Assembly: GCA_037126765.1 (NCBI GenBank)
Contig: JBBCBC010000002.1
Span: 19,499,853-19,563,852 of the forward strand
Length of the DNA: 64,000 nucleotides
Direction: 5' to 3'
DNA from: Stenogyne calaminthoides
Lineage: Eukaryota; Streptophyta; Magnoliopsida; Lamiales; Lamiaceae
A program made the translations under genes and the position numbers. The notes below the pieces were generated by a model, which was not told the origin of the DNA, did no database searches, and worked only from the letters and a program-made list of their open reading frames with translations. This document shows positions 54,497 to 64,000 of this stretch, in pieces (position 1 is the stretch's first letter; every line of letters starts with the position of its first letter).

Positions 54497-55453
54497 TAGT
54501 AATTGATTCGAAAGATTTTGAAATCGGAAGTGTAGAATCAAATGATTTCGAAGGTAATTCTTTGAGAATTTTAAACGAAATATGATCTTTTCAGAATTTT
54601 GAGAAGACGAAGTAGTGGAAAGCGATTTCTGAGAAAAAAATTGGATTTTGTAGAATACGAGGGAAAACCTTTTTGCACAACTTTCCAAAGTACTCAAGTA
54701 TCCGTGTTTTGAAATTGATGGCTGAGATTAGTCGGCCAAAAAGTATTTTGATCGCACGGTTGAGAAAAACAGTCTTCTCGTTTTCCAGACTCGAAAAATC
54801 GCAATAAAATGTTTTGAAAACATTTTCAGGTCCGCATTAAAAGCTTTGCAGAGCATGCGTCATGAATAGTGTAAAATAAATCAATTAAGATAAATAATGC
54901 ATAAAGGTATTCAGAAAAAGATAAATAAGGGAGCGTATCTGACTGATTGATATTGTAATCAATTAGTTACCACGGTGATCTGATCTGGTACTTTGTTGAC
55001 TTATCTGATGTTTGCCTCATGCATTTCCCAACAATATCTCGCTTATCTGATCAGATTCTTTGCTTGAAACGCTTTGTCACTTATCTGATCCTCTTTTCTG
55101 AAAAACTTCATCCTTCAGTTTTCTTTTATAATCTCGCATTAATTGAAGTCAACTCCCGCCAAAACTTTTACTTCGGGGAGTCAAAAAGTCACCTCAATTC
55201 CCAAATCTGGGCGATTTGACATTCCGTAATAATGGCATAGATACGCTGTGATTTAATTACATCGTTAACTCATCCAACCATTAGCCGCGTGTTCCTAACG
55301 CGTTGTCGATGCAAATTTCTCTTAAGATTTCTTGAGACGATAAAATTTGCATTTATACCCCTGATTTCCTTCTATAAATAGCCTGGGGTGTTAGGCCAAC
55401 AACACAATCATAAACCATTTCATCTTCTTTAGCATATCCTTCATGCTTTTCCG
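54497..55453. other. Divergent promoter interval of A3
   Basis: Holds the env-like leader (minus strand, degenerate TATA near 54645), an LTR-start-like TGTTGGGAAATGC (55033-55021, minus) that bounds the cassette, and upstream sequence of the antisense gene. No other coding frame is credible. Confidence 0.6.
55373..55380 (+). promoter_or_regulatory. Candidate TATA box of the antisense gene (A3)
   Basis: TATAAATA followed by GCCTGGGGTGTTAGGC, the same block as in A2. It lies 74 bases before the ATG. Confidence 0.65.
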
Positions 55454-55990
55454 ATGAGTTCCTTATTTCCGGTGAAACTTCCGGTGGGAACCTTTAGCCC
55501 TTTTCTAATGAAATCAGCTTCTCAGATCAACCCTGTGTGTTCCTTCACACTGCTTTCGTCGTCATCTAAGATTTCACATACGATCAATGCTAAACTTCTT
55601 TACCACCATGGAGGCGGATCTGCTAAGGCAAATGAGAAAGCACTTCTCCTAACCGTATGCACCTTGTGCGCCTATCGAGATGACGGTATTAGCATCAATA
55701 GACTTAGTCTGAAACAAAACAAGAGTTTGGTATATGGTCTGCATCAGTCAACAGCTGATTTCCATATATCAAGCTCAATTTTTACATGCGACACAAGTGT
55801 CTGTTTGGTCCTTGTCACCAAACCTTTGGCACTGTGCCCCATTTAACAGCTGGAAGTCCTATTGATTTTATGTCTAAGGGCTTCCGGCTTGGACATCCTT
55901 CAAAGCCTCTCTTGCTCCTCCTTCCGAAGCTTTGAGATTGGCTCAGGATTCTCGAAGCCTCTCTGACGCCTCTTCTAGGACCGAGGAAAA
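55454..55990 (+). pseudogene. Antisense gene of the A3 cassette (frameshifted copy)
   Basis: Opposite to A3, homologous to the A2 gene at 31584-32066. ATG at 55454 (MSSLFPVKLPVGT). Open for about 130 codons with SASQINPVCSFTLL, LLYHHGGGSA, NEKALLLTVCTLCAYRDDGI and VLVTKPLAL. Then a one-base loss near 55840 shifts the frame; the following DNA still matches A2 (TTTAACAGCTGGAAGTCC). The product is unrecognised. Confidence 0.65.
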
Positions 55991-56471
55991 ATGAGAGTGT
56001 CATACCTTGAACTCTCTCTCGCGTTCCCTGCCTAGGGTTGTCTTAGGGCTGATGGTTTATGTATCGACCTCCGGGTCTTCTTGTACTTGTAATACCACTT
56101 GAAGATAGATGTAGCGTTTGAAGCTTGTGATATCACTTGTAACTTGTAAAACTGACCTCCGGGTCTTTATCAATGAAGAACTCTGTTATATTCCATTGAT
56201 GTGTTGTTTTCTTCCGACTTATGCGATCTGTAGCTTTAAACTTGACTTGTTTGTTAACTGTAGATTTAATCGACTTATAAAGTAATCTTTCCAATCTGAT
56301 CAGTTCCCCCTTAATCTGATATATCTTGAAATGATCTGCCTTTTGTCTGAACTTCAGATCGGCTACCTTTCTGACTTTCTGATCTGCTCCTATCTGAACT
56401 TCAGATTTGCTCCTCGTCTGGTCGTCTGATCAGTTGAGATTCCTAACTCAACTTATTCCACTTATCCATGG
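55991..56471 (+). other. 3' region of the A3 antisense gene and pol boundary
   Basis: Two GACCTCCGGGTCTT words (56071 and 56154) frame TTGTACTTGTAAT-type polyadenylation-like sequence, as in A2. The cassette ends at GTTCCCCCTT (56303-56312), the reversed PPT-like motif. No further gene. Confidence 0.6.
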
Positions 56472-58300
56472 TTAGTCTTTTAACCAACTGAATCTGGTGA
56501 TCAATCCTTCAGCCATATCTGGTGTATTTTCTCCAAGATCTAGAAGCCCTAGCTCGTTGCATAACTCTCTGAATTTGATCTCAGCTAGTGGTTTGGTTAA
56601 GATATCAGCTTTCTGCTTGTCAGTATGGATTTTTTCCATCCTGATATTCTTCTTTTCAACATGATCTCTGATAAAATGGTGTTTGACATCCACATGCTTG
56701 CATCTTGTATGTAGAACAGGATTCTGAGTGATTGCAATAACACTATTACTGTCACAGAATATAGGTACGTTCTTAGCTACGATGTTGTAATCCCTTAGTC
56801 AGCCGACTTAGCGGAGCGATTTGGGAACAACAACTTCCCGCAGCCATATATTACGCTCGCGGTAGAGTAGATGTCGAATCGATGTCCGCTTCTTCAAAAC
56901 CAAGAGATCGGTTTATTTCCCGAAACCGACATGAACCCGAGGTTGACTTCACATCGATTACGCAACCTCCGTGTCAATCGAATACCCACTAAGCTCTAGA
57001 TTGTCATCGATGGGTAAAATAAACCAAGGTTTACAGTCCCCTTCAAATATTTGAGAATCCGCTTAGCTGCTTCTAGGTGGCTTTGCATTGGATTTGCTTG
57101 AAATCTGGCGCATACACCTACTGCAAAAGTAATGTCTGGTCTGCTGGCAGTCAGGTATAGTATAGATCCAATTAGAGCTCTATACTCCATCCGATTCGTT
57201 TTCGACCATCTTCGCCCGATCCATCTTGAATCCGGGTCATCATTGGAATTACGGCTTCCTTGCGGTGTTGAACTTGAACTTTGCCAAGATTCCTTGTGTA
57301 TTACCCGCTGGCGAGATGAATATTCATACATACTATGCTTGACTTGTAATCCCAGAAAGTAATTCATCTGACCCATCATGGACATCTCGAATTTCCCTTG
57401 CATCAACTTGCTGAACTTCTCACATAGCTTCTTGTTGGGAGATCCGAAAATGATGTCGTCCACGTAGATCTGAACCATCAGAATATCTTCTCCATCTTCT
57501 ATTCGAATAAGGTTACGTCCCTTTGTTCCTTTAGTGAACCCGCTGTCTGTCAAAAACTGAGAGAGTGTATCATACCAAGCTCGAGGAGCTTGTTTCAGGC
57601 CGTAAAGAGCTTTCCTTAAACGGTACACTTAGTTGCCTTTTTCAAAGCCTAGAGGTTGTTCGACATAAACTTCCTCTACTAGTACCCCATTTAAGAATGC
57701 ACTTTTTACATCCATCTGATACACAGTGAACCCTCTGTGGGAAGCATATGCCAGAAACAGCCGAATGGCTTCTAGGCGAGCGACTGGTGCAAAGGTCTCA
57801 TCATAATCAATTCCTTCTGATTGTGAATACCCCTTAGCAACAAGTCTTGCCTTATTCCTGGTTATGACATTTTTCTCATCTCTCTTATTCTTGAATACCC
57901 ACTTTGTGCCAATTACGTCTTGATGAGTTGGTCTGTCCACCAATTCCCAAACTTGATTTCTCTCAAACTGTTCCAGCTCCTCCTGCATGGCTAGAATCCA
58001 GCTTGCGTCTTGTAGAGCTTCCTCTACCATAGTTGGTTCCTTCATAGACAGATAACAACAGTATATGGCACTTTCACCAATCTGATGTCTAGTTTTGACT
58101 CTATCAGATGGATCTCCGATAATCAGATCAGTTGGATGACTGGTAATCCAGGTCCTTCTGTTCTGATGTGCGTCTATTTGGAGAACATCATCCATATCTG
58201 ATAGTTCATTACTAGTGATTGGGAGTGGTCTTGGAATTATGATCCACTTGATAAGAACATGTCTCGGTGATGTTGGACTCATCATTTCTTTGAAGTCCAT
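56472..58300 (-). pseudogene. pol: A3 reverse transcriptase and RNase H
   Basis: Minus strand: ASWILAMQEELEQFERNQVW, IDYDETFAPVARLEAIRLFL, YQMDVKSAFLNG, then TAA at 57629 (A2 has CAA), VYRLRKALYGLKQAPRAWYD, catalytic YVDDIIFG near 57455 and LTASRPDITFAVGVCARFQA. RNase H from about 57000 is scrambled by CG-rich substitutions (56790-57000). It recovers at DVKHHFIRDHVEKKNIRMEK and ends WLKD at 56472. RT is better preserved than in A2. Confidence 0.9.
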
Positions 58301-59860
58301 TCATAGGAACTTCGAAGTTCCCCCGAACCGAGATGGTTCGATTGATATTGTCTCGGTTATAATGAAATTCTTCCACGAGAGAGTTTGCGTATCTTTGGGT
58401 CCGATTGACTGTTGAATCGATAAAGATCAAGTTCTAGGATGTGCCTTTATTCGTGTTCGGAGTTCTTTATCCTTGATGCTCGGTGATTCATTTTTTTGTG
58501 TGTCGTAAGCGGTTGATCTGCACGGCTTGTTCTCGAGGCTTTCTCTTGTTCGTAGGATGTCTCATCAAAGACCACATGGGGTGTTTCTTCCACAACTAGA
58601 GTTCGTTTATTGTAAACTCTGAAAGCCTTACTGGATGAGGAATATCATAAGAATATGCCCTCATCTGACTTGGCCTCAAAAGTTTTCAACTGAGTTTTCC
58701 CATTGTTGTGAATGAAACACTTGCACCCAAAAACATGGAAGTATGAAACACGAGGTTTTACGTCTTTCCACGTTCATAAGGTGTTTTGAAGTGAGTCTTA
58801 GTCGAGAAACATCTGCTTACGAGTATGGCATCTTTGTGTTTATTATTCGCCCGAAACGGGTTGGTGTGGCATGTTCAACTAACATAGTCTTGGCGAACTT
58901 CCTTGAGAGTTCTATTTCTCCTCTCGCTACTCCATTTTGTTGTGGCGTTCTTGCGGTGACGTTTCATGATGTATACCAAACTCGGTCAAAAATCAAGAAT
59001 AAAGGAATTCAGGAACTCAGTACCTTTATCTGATAAATTTTTACTATGCTGACACCCTTCTCATTTTGTAGCTTTTTGAGCAGTTCGGGTATCTTAGTCG
59101 TTGTCTCATTCTTCTTGTATAAGAATACAACCCAAGTAAACTTGGAATAATCATCCACGATTACAAGAGTATATTTAAATCCCACCGAGATCGACCGGGT
59201 GTAATCGTCCGAATAGATCCATATGGAGCGATTGCAATACTCTCTTGGATCTTTGGTCCGGTATTCCCTTGAATGAGGCTTTAACTTGTTTTTTCCTTCC
59301 GACATGCGGCACATGTCCGATCTTTGGAGAATATCTCATTCGGAAGTCCCTCAACCAAAAATTATCTTAGCGATCTTGTTAAGAGTCTTGAAGTTCGAAT
59401 GACTCAATCTTTTGTGCGAGCCAACTCGCTACTTTTAGAACTCTTAACAATTAAGCATGTATTCTTGAACAACCTGTTCCAATCTGCTATGTAGATCGTG
59501 CCTTTCCTTGAACCAGTTAGTAAGATTTGTTGAGTGGCTCGATTCCTTATCGTACACTTGTCGCTCGAGAAGTCAACGTTGAATCCGTTGTCGCAGAATT
59601 GTGATACTGATAGTAGATTGTGCTTCAATCCTTCGACATCTGAGACTCGATTACTTGTACATCATCATTCTCTAAGGTTCCGAATCCTTGGTAAAACCAA
59701 AGTTATCATCACCGAAGAGTACATGTGGGCCTTCTTGTTCTTTGTAAGATCTAAGGAGATGTTTGCTTCCAGTCATATGCCTTGAGCATCCACTATCGAT
59801 GTACCAGATAGTTGCTTGTGCACCTCCTTTGTTGGCCAGTCCCAAGCGAACCTGCAATCT
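58301..59860 (-). pseudogene. pol: A3 protease, integrase and linker
   Basis: The protease (59857 down) reads IWYIDSGCSRHMTGSKHLLR with intact D-S-G. Integrase: MKHNLLSVSQFCDNGFNVDF, FKYTLVIVDDYSKFTWVVFL, IPELLKKLQNEKGVSIVKI, then a degraded C-terminal part 58640-59000. Catalytic Asp of VDDYSKF is kept; the DKGTEF motif is disturbed near 59030. Many one-base differences from A2 make CG words. Confidence 0.87.
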
Positions 59861-62409
59861 AATCAGGCTTTAGGTACCCCTTTAGAATTGGGTCCTGGGG
59901 GGTTAGTGGTGGATTTAGGGATCCACACAAACTGAGCACTTCTATGAAAATCTGAAAGATTAGAAGGTCTGATTTGTCTCCCATACATATCAACATAATC
60001 ATACGTCTCTTTATATGCTTTCTGATTAGTATGATTATTAGTGTGAGCCTTGGATGACTTAGAAGACTTGGGATTTTTCTTTATATTTTGTCTTCTTTTA
60101 ATCGAAGTGGCTCAAAAAGTGAGCCTAGATCTCGATTATAAGGGTAGGTACGACTGCTACCATCAAAAGATTCATATCTTTTTGGCATAGGTGGTCTTTG
60201 CAGTTTACCTATACCTTGCTTATTAGGCAGCTGACCTTGATTGGGTCTCAGGTTAGATTTCCTTCTTATGGGTTGTCTCTTCTGATACCTAATCTGCTAA
60301 TCAGGTTGAGGTCTCTTCAGAAGAATTGGGTTCTTCTGTTGATTCCTCGGCTGATGCTTTATCAGTTGGGGTCCATTTATGTTCCTTTTTACGATTAGGC
60401 ACCCTTTTACTTGCTTTCGTGTCTTTTTCCTTATTAGATCTGAGTTTAGCTTTTAGTGTATCTTTGTCAGAGACTCGTTTGATTACACCCTTCTGAAGTG
60501 AATCAAACGGGGCTTTTGAGGATGTAGAAGGGTTCTCATACCCAATTCCCTTCTTGTTAGTCTGAGTTCGAAAATAGGTGTTCATTTCTTGAACGGTTTT
60601 AGATGACTTCGTGAAAATCTCTATTTTCTTCCGCAGACTATCCTCAGTAGATTTAAGACTCTCATGTAGTCGGAATAGCTCATCAAATTTAGCTTGAAGG
60701 ATTTTGAAATCATCGACTTGTTTATTTGTTGATTGCTAGTGATCTTTGATCTGTTTCTCCCGATCGAGAAGATTTAACCTTGAGCGTTAAGTTCCTCGGT
60801 TACCTTCTGAAAGGTTTTAAGAGATTCGTTAAGCTTTTTCTTGAGCGTTCTCTTTAATGAGCTGATTATTTACGATCCTTAGCTTGTCATTTTCAAACTT
60901 CCACTATTGTATAAGTGTCTCTTTGCCGAGAGATCATCAAGCAATTGCTCGAGTAGAGCTGCAAGTCAATCTCTCCAAAGGTGTGCTAATAATAGCGAGT
61001 GTGGAAATTGAAAAGGTTTTTGAGGTTACCTCAGTTGGTCCTCCTTGGCCATCGAGCGAGACTTCATCGTCATCGAAGAGAATATCGAGATCTTCATGCT
61101 CGTGGAAGTCAACAAGATCGCTTATCGAGCCAGAAGTCTTCTCTGAGATGAGTACCCAAGAGTCCTCGGAAGGCGAATAAGAATCATCAATTCCGGATAT
61201 GTATCGGCTACCAGGGATTTCCTATCTCGGGCGTTGCTCTCTTTTTGTTCCATTTCTCTTCTCTTTCTCACGGAGTCGTCGAGGCGTCCGGTGTTGTAGT
61301 GACTGGTTTCTCGCGATTGAAGCATGATCCTCGATCTGGAACTTCCTCTGCGCGGTGAGTCACTCCGTCTGTAGGATCTGTCGGTGACTTCCCTTTCGAT
61401 AATGTCGAACTTCTTCGTCGAATCTGTTATCTCTTCTCTCATCTGTCAGATCATCTCTTTTCTTTACTTCTCTGTGATCTCTTCGATCATCAGATCTGGT
61501 TCTTTCTCGTGATCTGTCAGTTGGCCTCTTGTTTCTTTGATAGTCACTGTAGAATCTTTGATACTTACCAAGCTGAGTATTTGTTCTTTCAAGTTTCTTG
61601 GTAAGCAGGGCGATCTGTTCTGCTTGACTTATGATGTTTCCAACAGGTTCAGTGGCCTTCGATCTGCTGCTGGTTGCTTTAAATGCAACTGATTTAGACG
61701 TTGAGGCTTCAGCAGGCGTCTCGTCTTCATCTGCTTGTCCTCTTTCGATTATGTCAAACTCGTGAGCTTTAATGCTTAAGAACAAGCTACTCGGCTTCAT
61801 CTTAGAAATGTCTTGGCAATCCTTGATTACCGTGACTTTCATATCCCATTTCTTGGTGAGAGATCTTAAGATCTTGTAGTTGATATCTTTGTCTGACATC
61901 TCTCTACCAAGTTCTCGTAGCTTATTGACTGACATGGTGATCCTCCCATCGAGCTCGTTGATGGTCTCGTTGGGCAACATCTTTAATTTTTTGAACTTCA
62001 CCAGTTCAGCTTGTAGGCGGCTATATTTGATCTGATCATTTCCTTTGCATATCTCAGCAAGAGTATCCCACATTGCTTTTGCGGTTTTGAGATACTTTAT
62101 CTTATCTTTGGTGACTTTATCCATTGTCTTCATGATTATATGCCTGGCAATTGTATCTAGAGTAAACAGCTTTCTTTCCTCTGCATCCATCAGGGTTGGG
62201 CTTTTTCGCACAAGACTTCCCGTGGCAAAGTCTGGATCTCCTCCGACTGCTGGGTTGTCGTGGTATATGATGATGGGTCCTCGTTCGATGACTTCCATCA
62301 TTTTGCCGCTTATCGATCCTAGATGGTTGCACATATATATAGCCCAATCTGCATACTCATCAATTGAAAATTTTGGCAAATCATGATACATACCAGAGGT
62401 ATTATCCAT
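59861..62409 (-). pseudogene. gag: A3 gag with coiled-coil extension
   Basis: ATG at 62409 (MDNTSGMYHDLPKFSIDEYA). Intact through the gag core (62409-61360: ARHIIMKTMDKVTKDKIKYL, WDMKVTVIKDCQD, ISQAEQIALLTKKLERTNTQ). It keeps CGA at the residue where A2 has TGA (IERGPIII). The zinc knuckle region near 61300 is scrambled by CG-rich changes. The coiled coil and YFRTQTNKKGIGYENP are at 60900-60540. Confidence 0.88.
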
Positions 62410-62530
62410 GCTGAGTGATTTTGAAAACAAATGAGTTTTAAAAACGGTTTTTCAAGATCAGTTCAAATGACCACAAAGATTCTTCCTCAAGAATCGACGA
62501 TACTCAAAGCCAGCTGTCTGTAGAACCACT

Positions 62531-62543
62531 ACTCTGATACCAC
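62531..62543 (-). promoter_or_regulatory. Primer binding site of A3
   Basis: Minus strand GTGGTATCAGAGT between the LTR end and gag, one mismatch from the A2 site at the last base. Confidence 0.9.
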
Positions 62544-62544
62544 T

Positions 62545-64000
62545 TGTAGGTCCCGAATGGGTTTTGTGAGGGTGGAAGTCTAGAGGGGAGGGGTGAATAG
62601 ACTTCTGAACGTACGGATCAGGTGTGAACTGCAGAATACCCGATCAGAGTGTTAGTGTATCAGTTTAGACTGATGTTCAATCTTACTGAGTGCCTGAGGG
62701 CAGATCAGTTTGATATCTGTCAGCTTAACTGAATGGTGCGGAAGCTTGTTTTTACTCGTGTGAAAAACCAGTTTTATCAATCAGATTCTTAAGTCAGTTT
62801 TCAACCAGTTGACTGAAGTGTCAATCTGATCAGATCAGTTGTTTGGTGCAGACTGAGCTTAACTTTAGAATATGTATGCAGTTTAAACTCAGTTGAGTGA
62901 CTTGTGTAAAGCGATAAGAAAGTAAGTAAATGCACACAAGACTTTTTATAGTGGTTCAGACGAAACCCGTCCTACGTCCACTCTTCCCTTAACACAGGGG
63001 AACCTTATCCTACTTTAACCTGCGGGACTTATATCCTTTTCAGGATGGCCGAGATGTTTACCGAGTTCCCACTCTTACAAACTTAACCTACGGGACTTAT
63101 ATCCTTTTCAGGATAGCCGAGATGTTTATCGAGTTCCCACTCTACAAACGTAACCAGCAGGACTTATATCCTACAAAGAGGATAGCCGAGATGTTTAATG
63201 AGTTCTCACTCTACAGACTTGACCTAACTTGCGTTTGGGTAAAGAATGATTGAGGGTTCCAACTGGAAATCTATCCTGGTGCTTTAGGTAGCCAAAATGC
63301 TAGTGGATAGGATTTCTTGCTAAGAACTATGGGATGAACACTCTAAGAATAATCTTCAGATGTAGTGTTCTTTTGAGTGGAGATTTGCTGTAGCTTTAGC
63401 TTCTTTTGCGATGTCTCCGTGTTTGTTCTTGCGTTTTCACTTGTTGGTCCTTTTTTTCAAAATGAAGATCGATCCCATTTTATAGACCTCGAAATCAAAG
63501 AGTCGTTGGAGAGCAATTTGAATTTTGGGCTATATTAGGTAGGCTGTAGGATATGATTGTGACGTGCTGTGTTTTTCGGCGTGGCCGTAGGCATGATTAA
63601 CGCCATTTTTGTCTGCAGCGTCATATCCCGTATTGTCAGCTCTTTTTGTGCACGTGTCGCTTTCTCCTTAGCTTCGCGAGGCGGCACTTTAGAAATTTGC
63701 CCGTTAGACGATTGATATTCCTTTTGAAGAGGATTCGTCTTGTCTGGTGTATCTTTTTTATTGTTACCAGGTGTGAGCTGACTTGATCAAGTAACTGATC
63801 AGTCTACCATGTTTGAGTCTTCAGTTGCAGATTGTCTTAGCTTCAATATGCAGATTCTGCTGAAAGTAGGTCTTCAGGTCTCTTGATCTTCAGGTGTCTC
63901 TGAGCCTCAGTGTATTCAGTCGTACTGAGTCTTCAGGTTTGATGCTGAGTCTTCAGGTTTATCTGAGTCTTCAGTGTTATCTGAGTCTTCAGGTTCATCT
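62545..64000 (-). repeat. A3 5' LTR (3' part; continues past the window)
   Basis: Minus strand, ending CGGGACCTACA at 62545. Close to the 3' LTR (48775 on), with three instead of four ~67-bp units (63019-63220), an intact TATAAAATGG at 63476-63485, and U3 repeats at 63920-64000 that keep CTGAGTCTTCAGG where the 3' LTR is altered. Confidence 0.92.
63019..63220 (-). repeat. Three ~67-bp tandem units in the A3 5' LTR
   Basis: Same unit as 49253-49520 with one unit fewer. Confidence 0.88.

Larger units (their letters stand above)
48775..64000 (-). mobile_element. A3: nearly full Sirevirus-like element, 5' LTR running off the window
   Basis: Minus strand, right to left: 5' LTR (from beyond 64000 to 62545), PBS, gag (ATG 62409), protease, integrase, RT, RNase H (to 56472), antisense cassette (56302-55034), env-like gene (54307-50809), PPT, 3' LTR (50599-48775). 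Left flank CATCT (48770-48774); the matching right duplication is off the window. All modules are present, but many patches are CG-rich relative to A1 and A2. Confidence 0.93.

Noticed and set aside
50160..61420. CG-enriched patches as repeat-induced point mutation or ancestral un-deaminated sequence
   Set aside because: RIP and deamination run C to T, the opposite direction from CTG to CCG. The ancestral-CG idea cannot explain base losses (CTG to CG) or the patchy, single-LTR distribution.
1..64000. Host genes, tRNA or rRNA between elements
   Set aside because: Nearly every segment larger than a few hundred bases can be assigned to a retrotransposon part, the MITE or the TIR element; no clover-leaf or host domain was seen.

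Overview
The window is a plant repeat block made of nested Ty1/copia LTR retrotransposons. I found no host gene, tRNA, rRNA or CRISPR array. Plant origin follows from Ty1/copia polyproteins (zinc-knuckle gag, D-S/T-G protease, DDE integrase, Y-V-D-D reverse transcriptase, RNase H), primer sites matching plant initiator tRNA-Met (TGGTATCAGAGC), a TAA-flanked foldback MITE, and C-to-T decay of the kind 5mC leaves. The species cannot be named; an angiosperm, probably a eudicot, is likely.

Three families are present. Families A and C look like the Sirevirus (SIRE/Maximus) branch: a long coiled-coil gag, and an extra 'env-like' gene between pol and the 3' LTR. Family B is an ordinary copia family with a DTG protease and no extra gene. 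Left to right: A1 (1-8186, +, 3' half: RNase H tail, env-like gene, 3' LTR split by a solo LTR at 5840-7519); C1 (8187-14878, -, gag and most of pol deleted, env-like gene kept with an 815-codon open frame); B1 (14879-19157, -, with a TIR DNA insertion at 16385-17251); B2 (19158-40853, +, LTR to LTR); A2 (23281-35895, +, LTR to LTR, inside the B2 gag with a perfect CTGAA target duplication); a PBS-plus-inverted-gag scrap of B (40854-41142); C2 (41143-47699, -); a + strand gag fragment (47700-48774); A3 (48775 past 64000, -).

The nesting gives an order of events. C1 and B2 landed in B1, A1 landed in the C1 LTR, the solo LTR landed in the A1 LTR, A2 landed in B2, and A3 landed in the gag fragment. 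Almost every copy is broken by stops, slips or deletions.

The most unusual biology lies between pol and the 3' LTR of families A and C. The env-like genes have their own TATA box and, in family A, a candidate 5'UTR intron whose acceptor lies 2 nt before the ATG. The proteins show no obvious signal peptide or membrane segment and look like Lys-rich coiled-coil proteins. In A2 and A3, but not A1, a ~1.27-kb cassette sits just upstream. It carries an antisense gene with its own TATA box and a ~160-residue product that I do not recognise. The two copies are about 80% identical, so A2 and A3 appear to carry a divergent two-gene module. A second theme is technical: patches of A2, A3 and the solo LTR read CCG, CGG or CG where sister copies read CTG or CAG. 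This looks like methylation-linked consensus error and may account for some of the broken frames.
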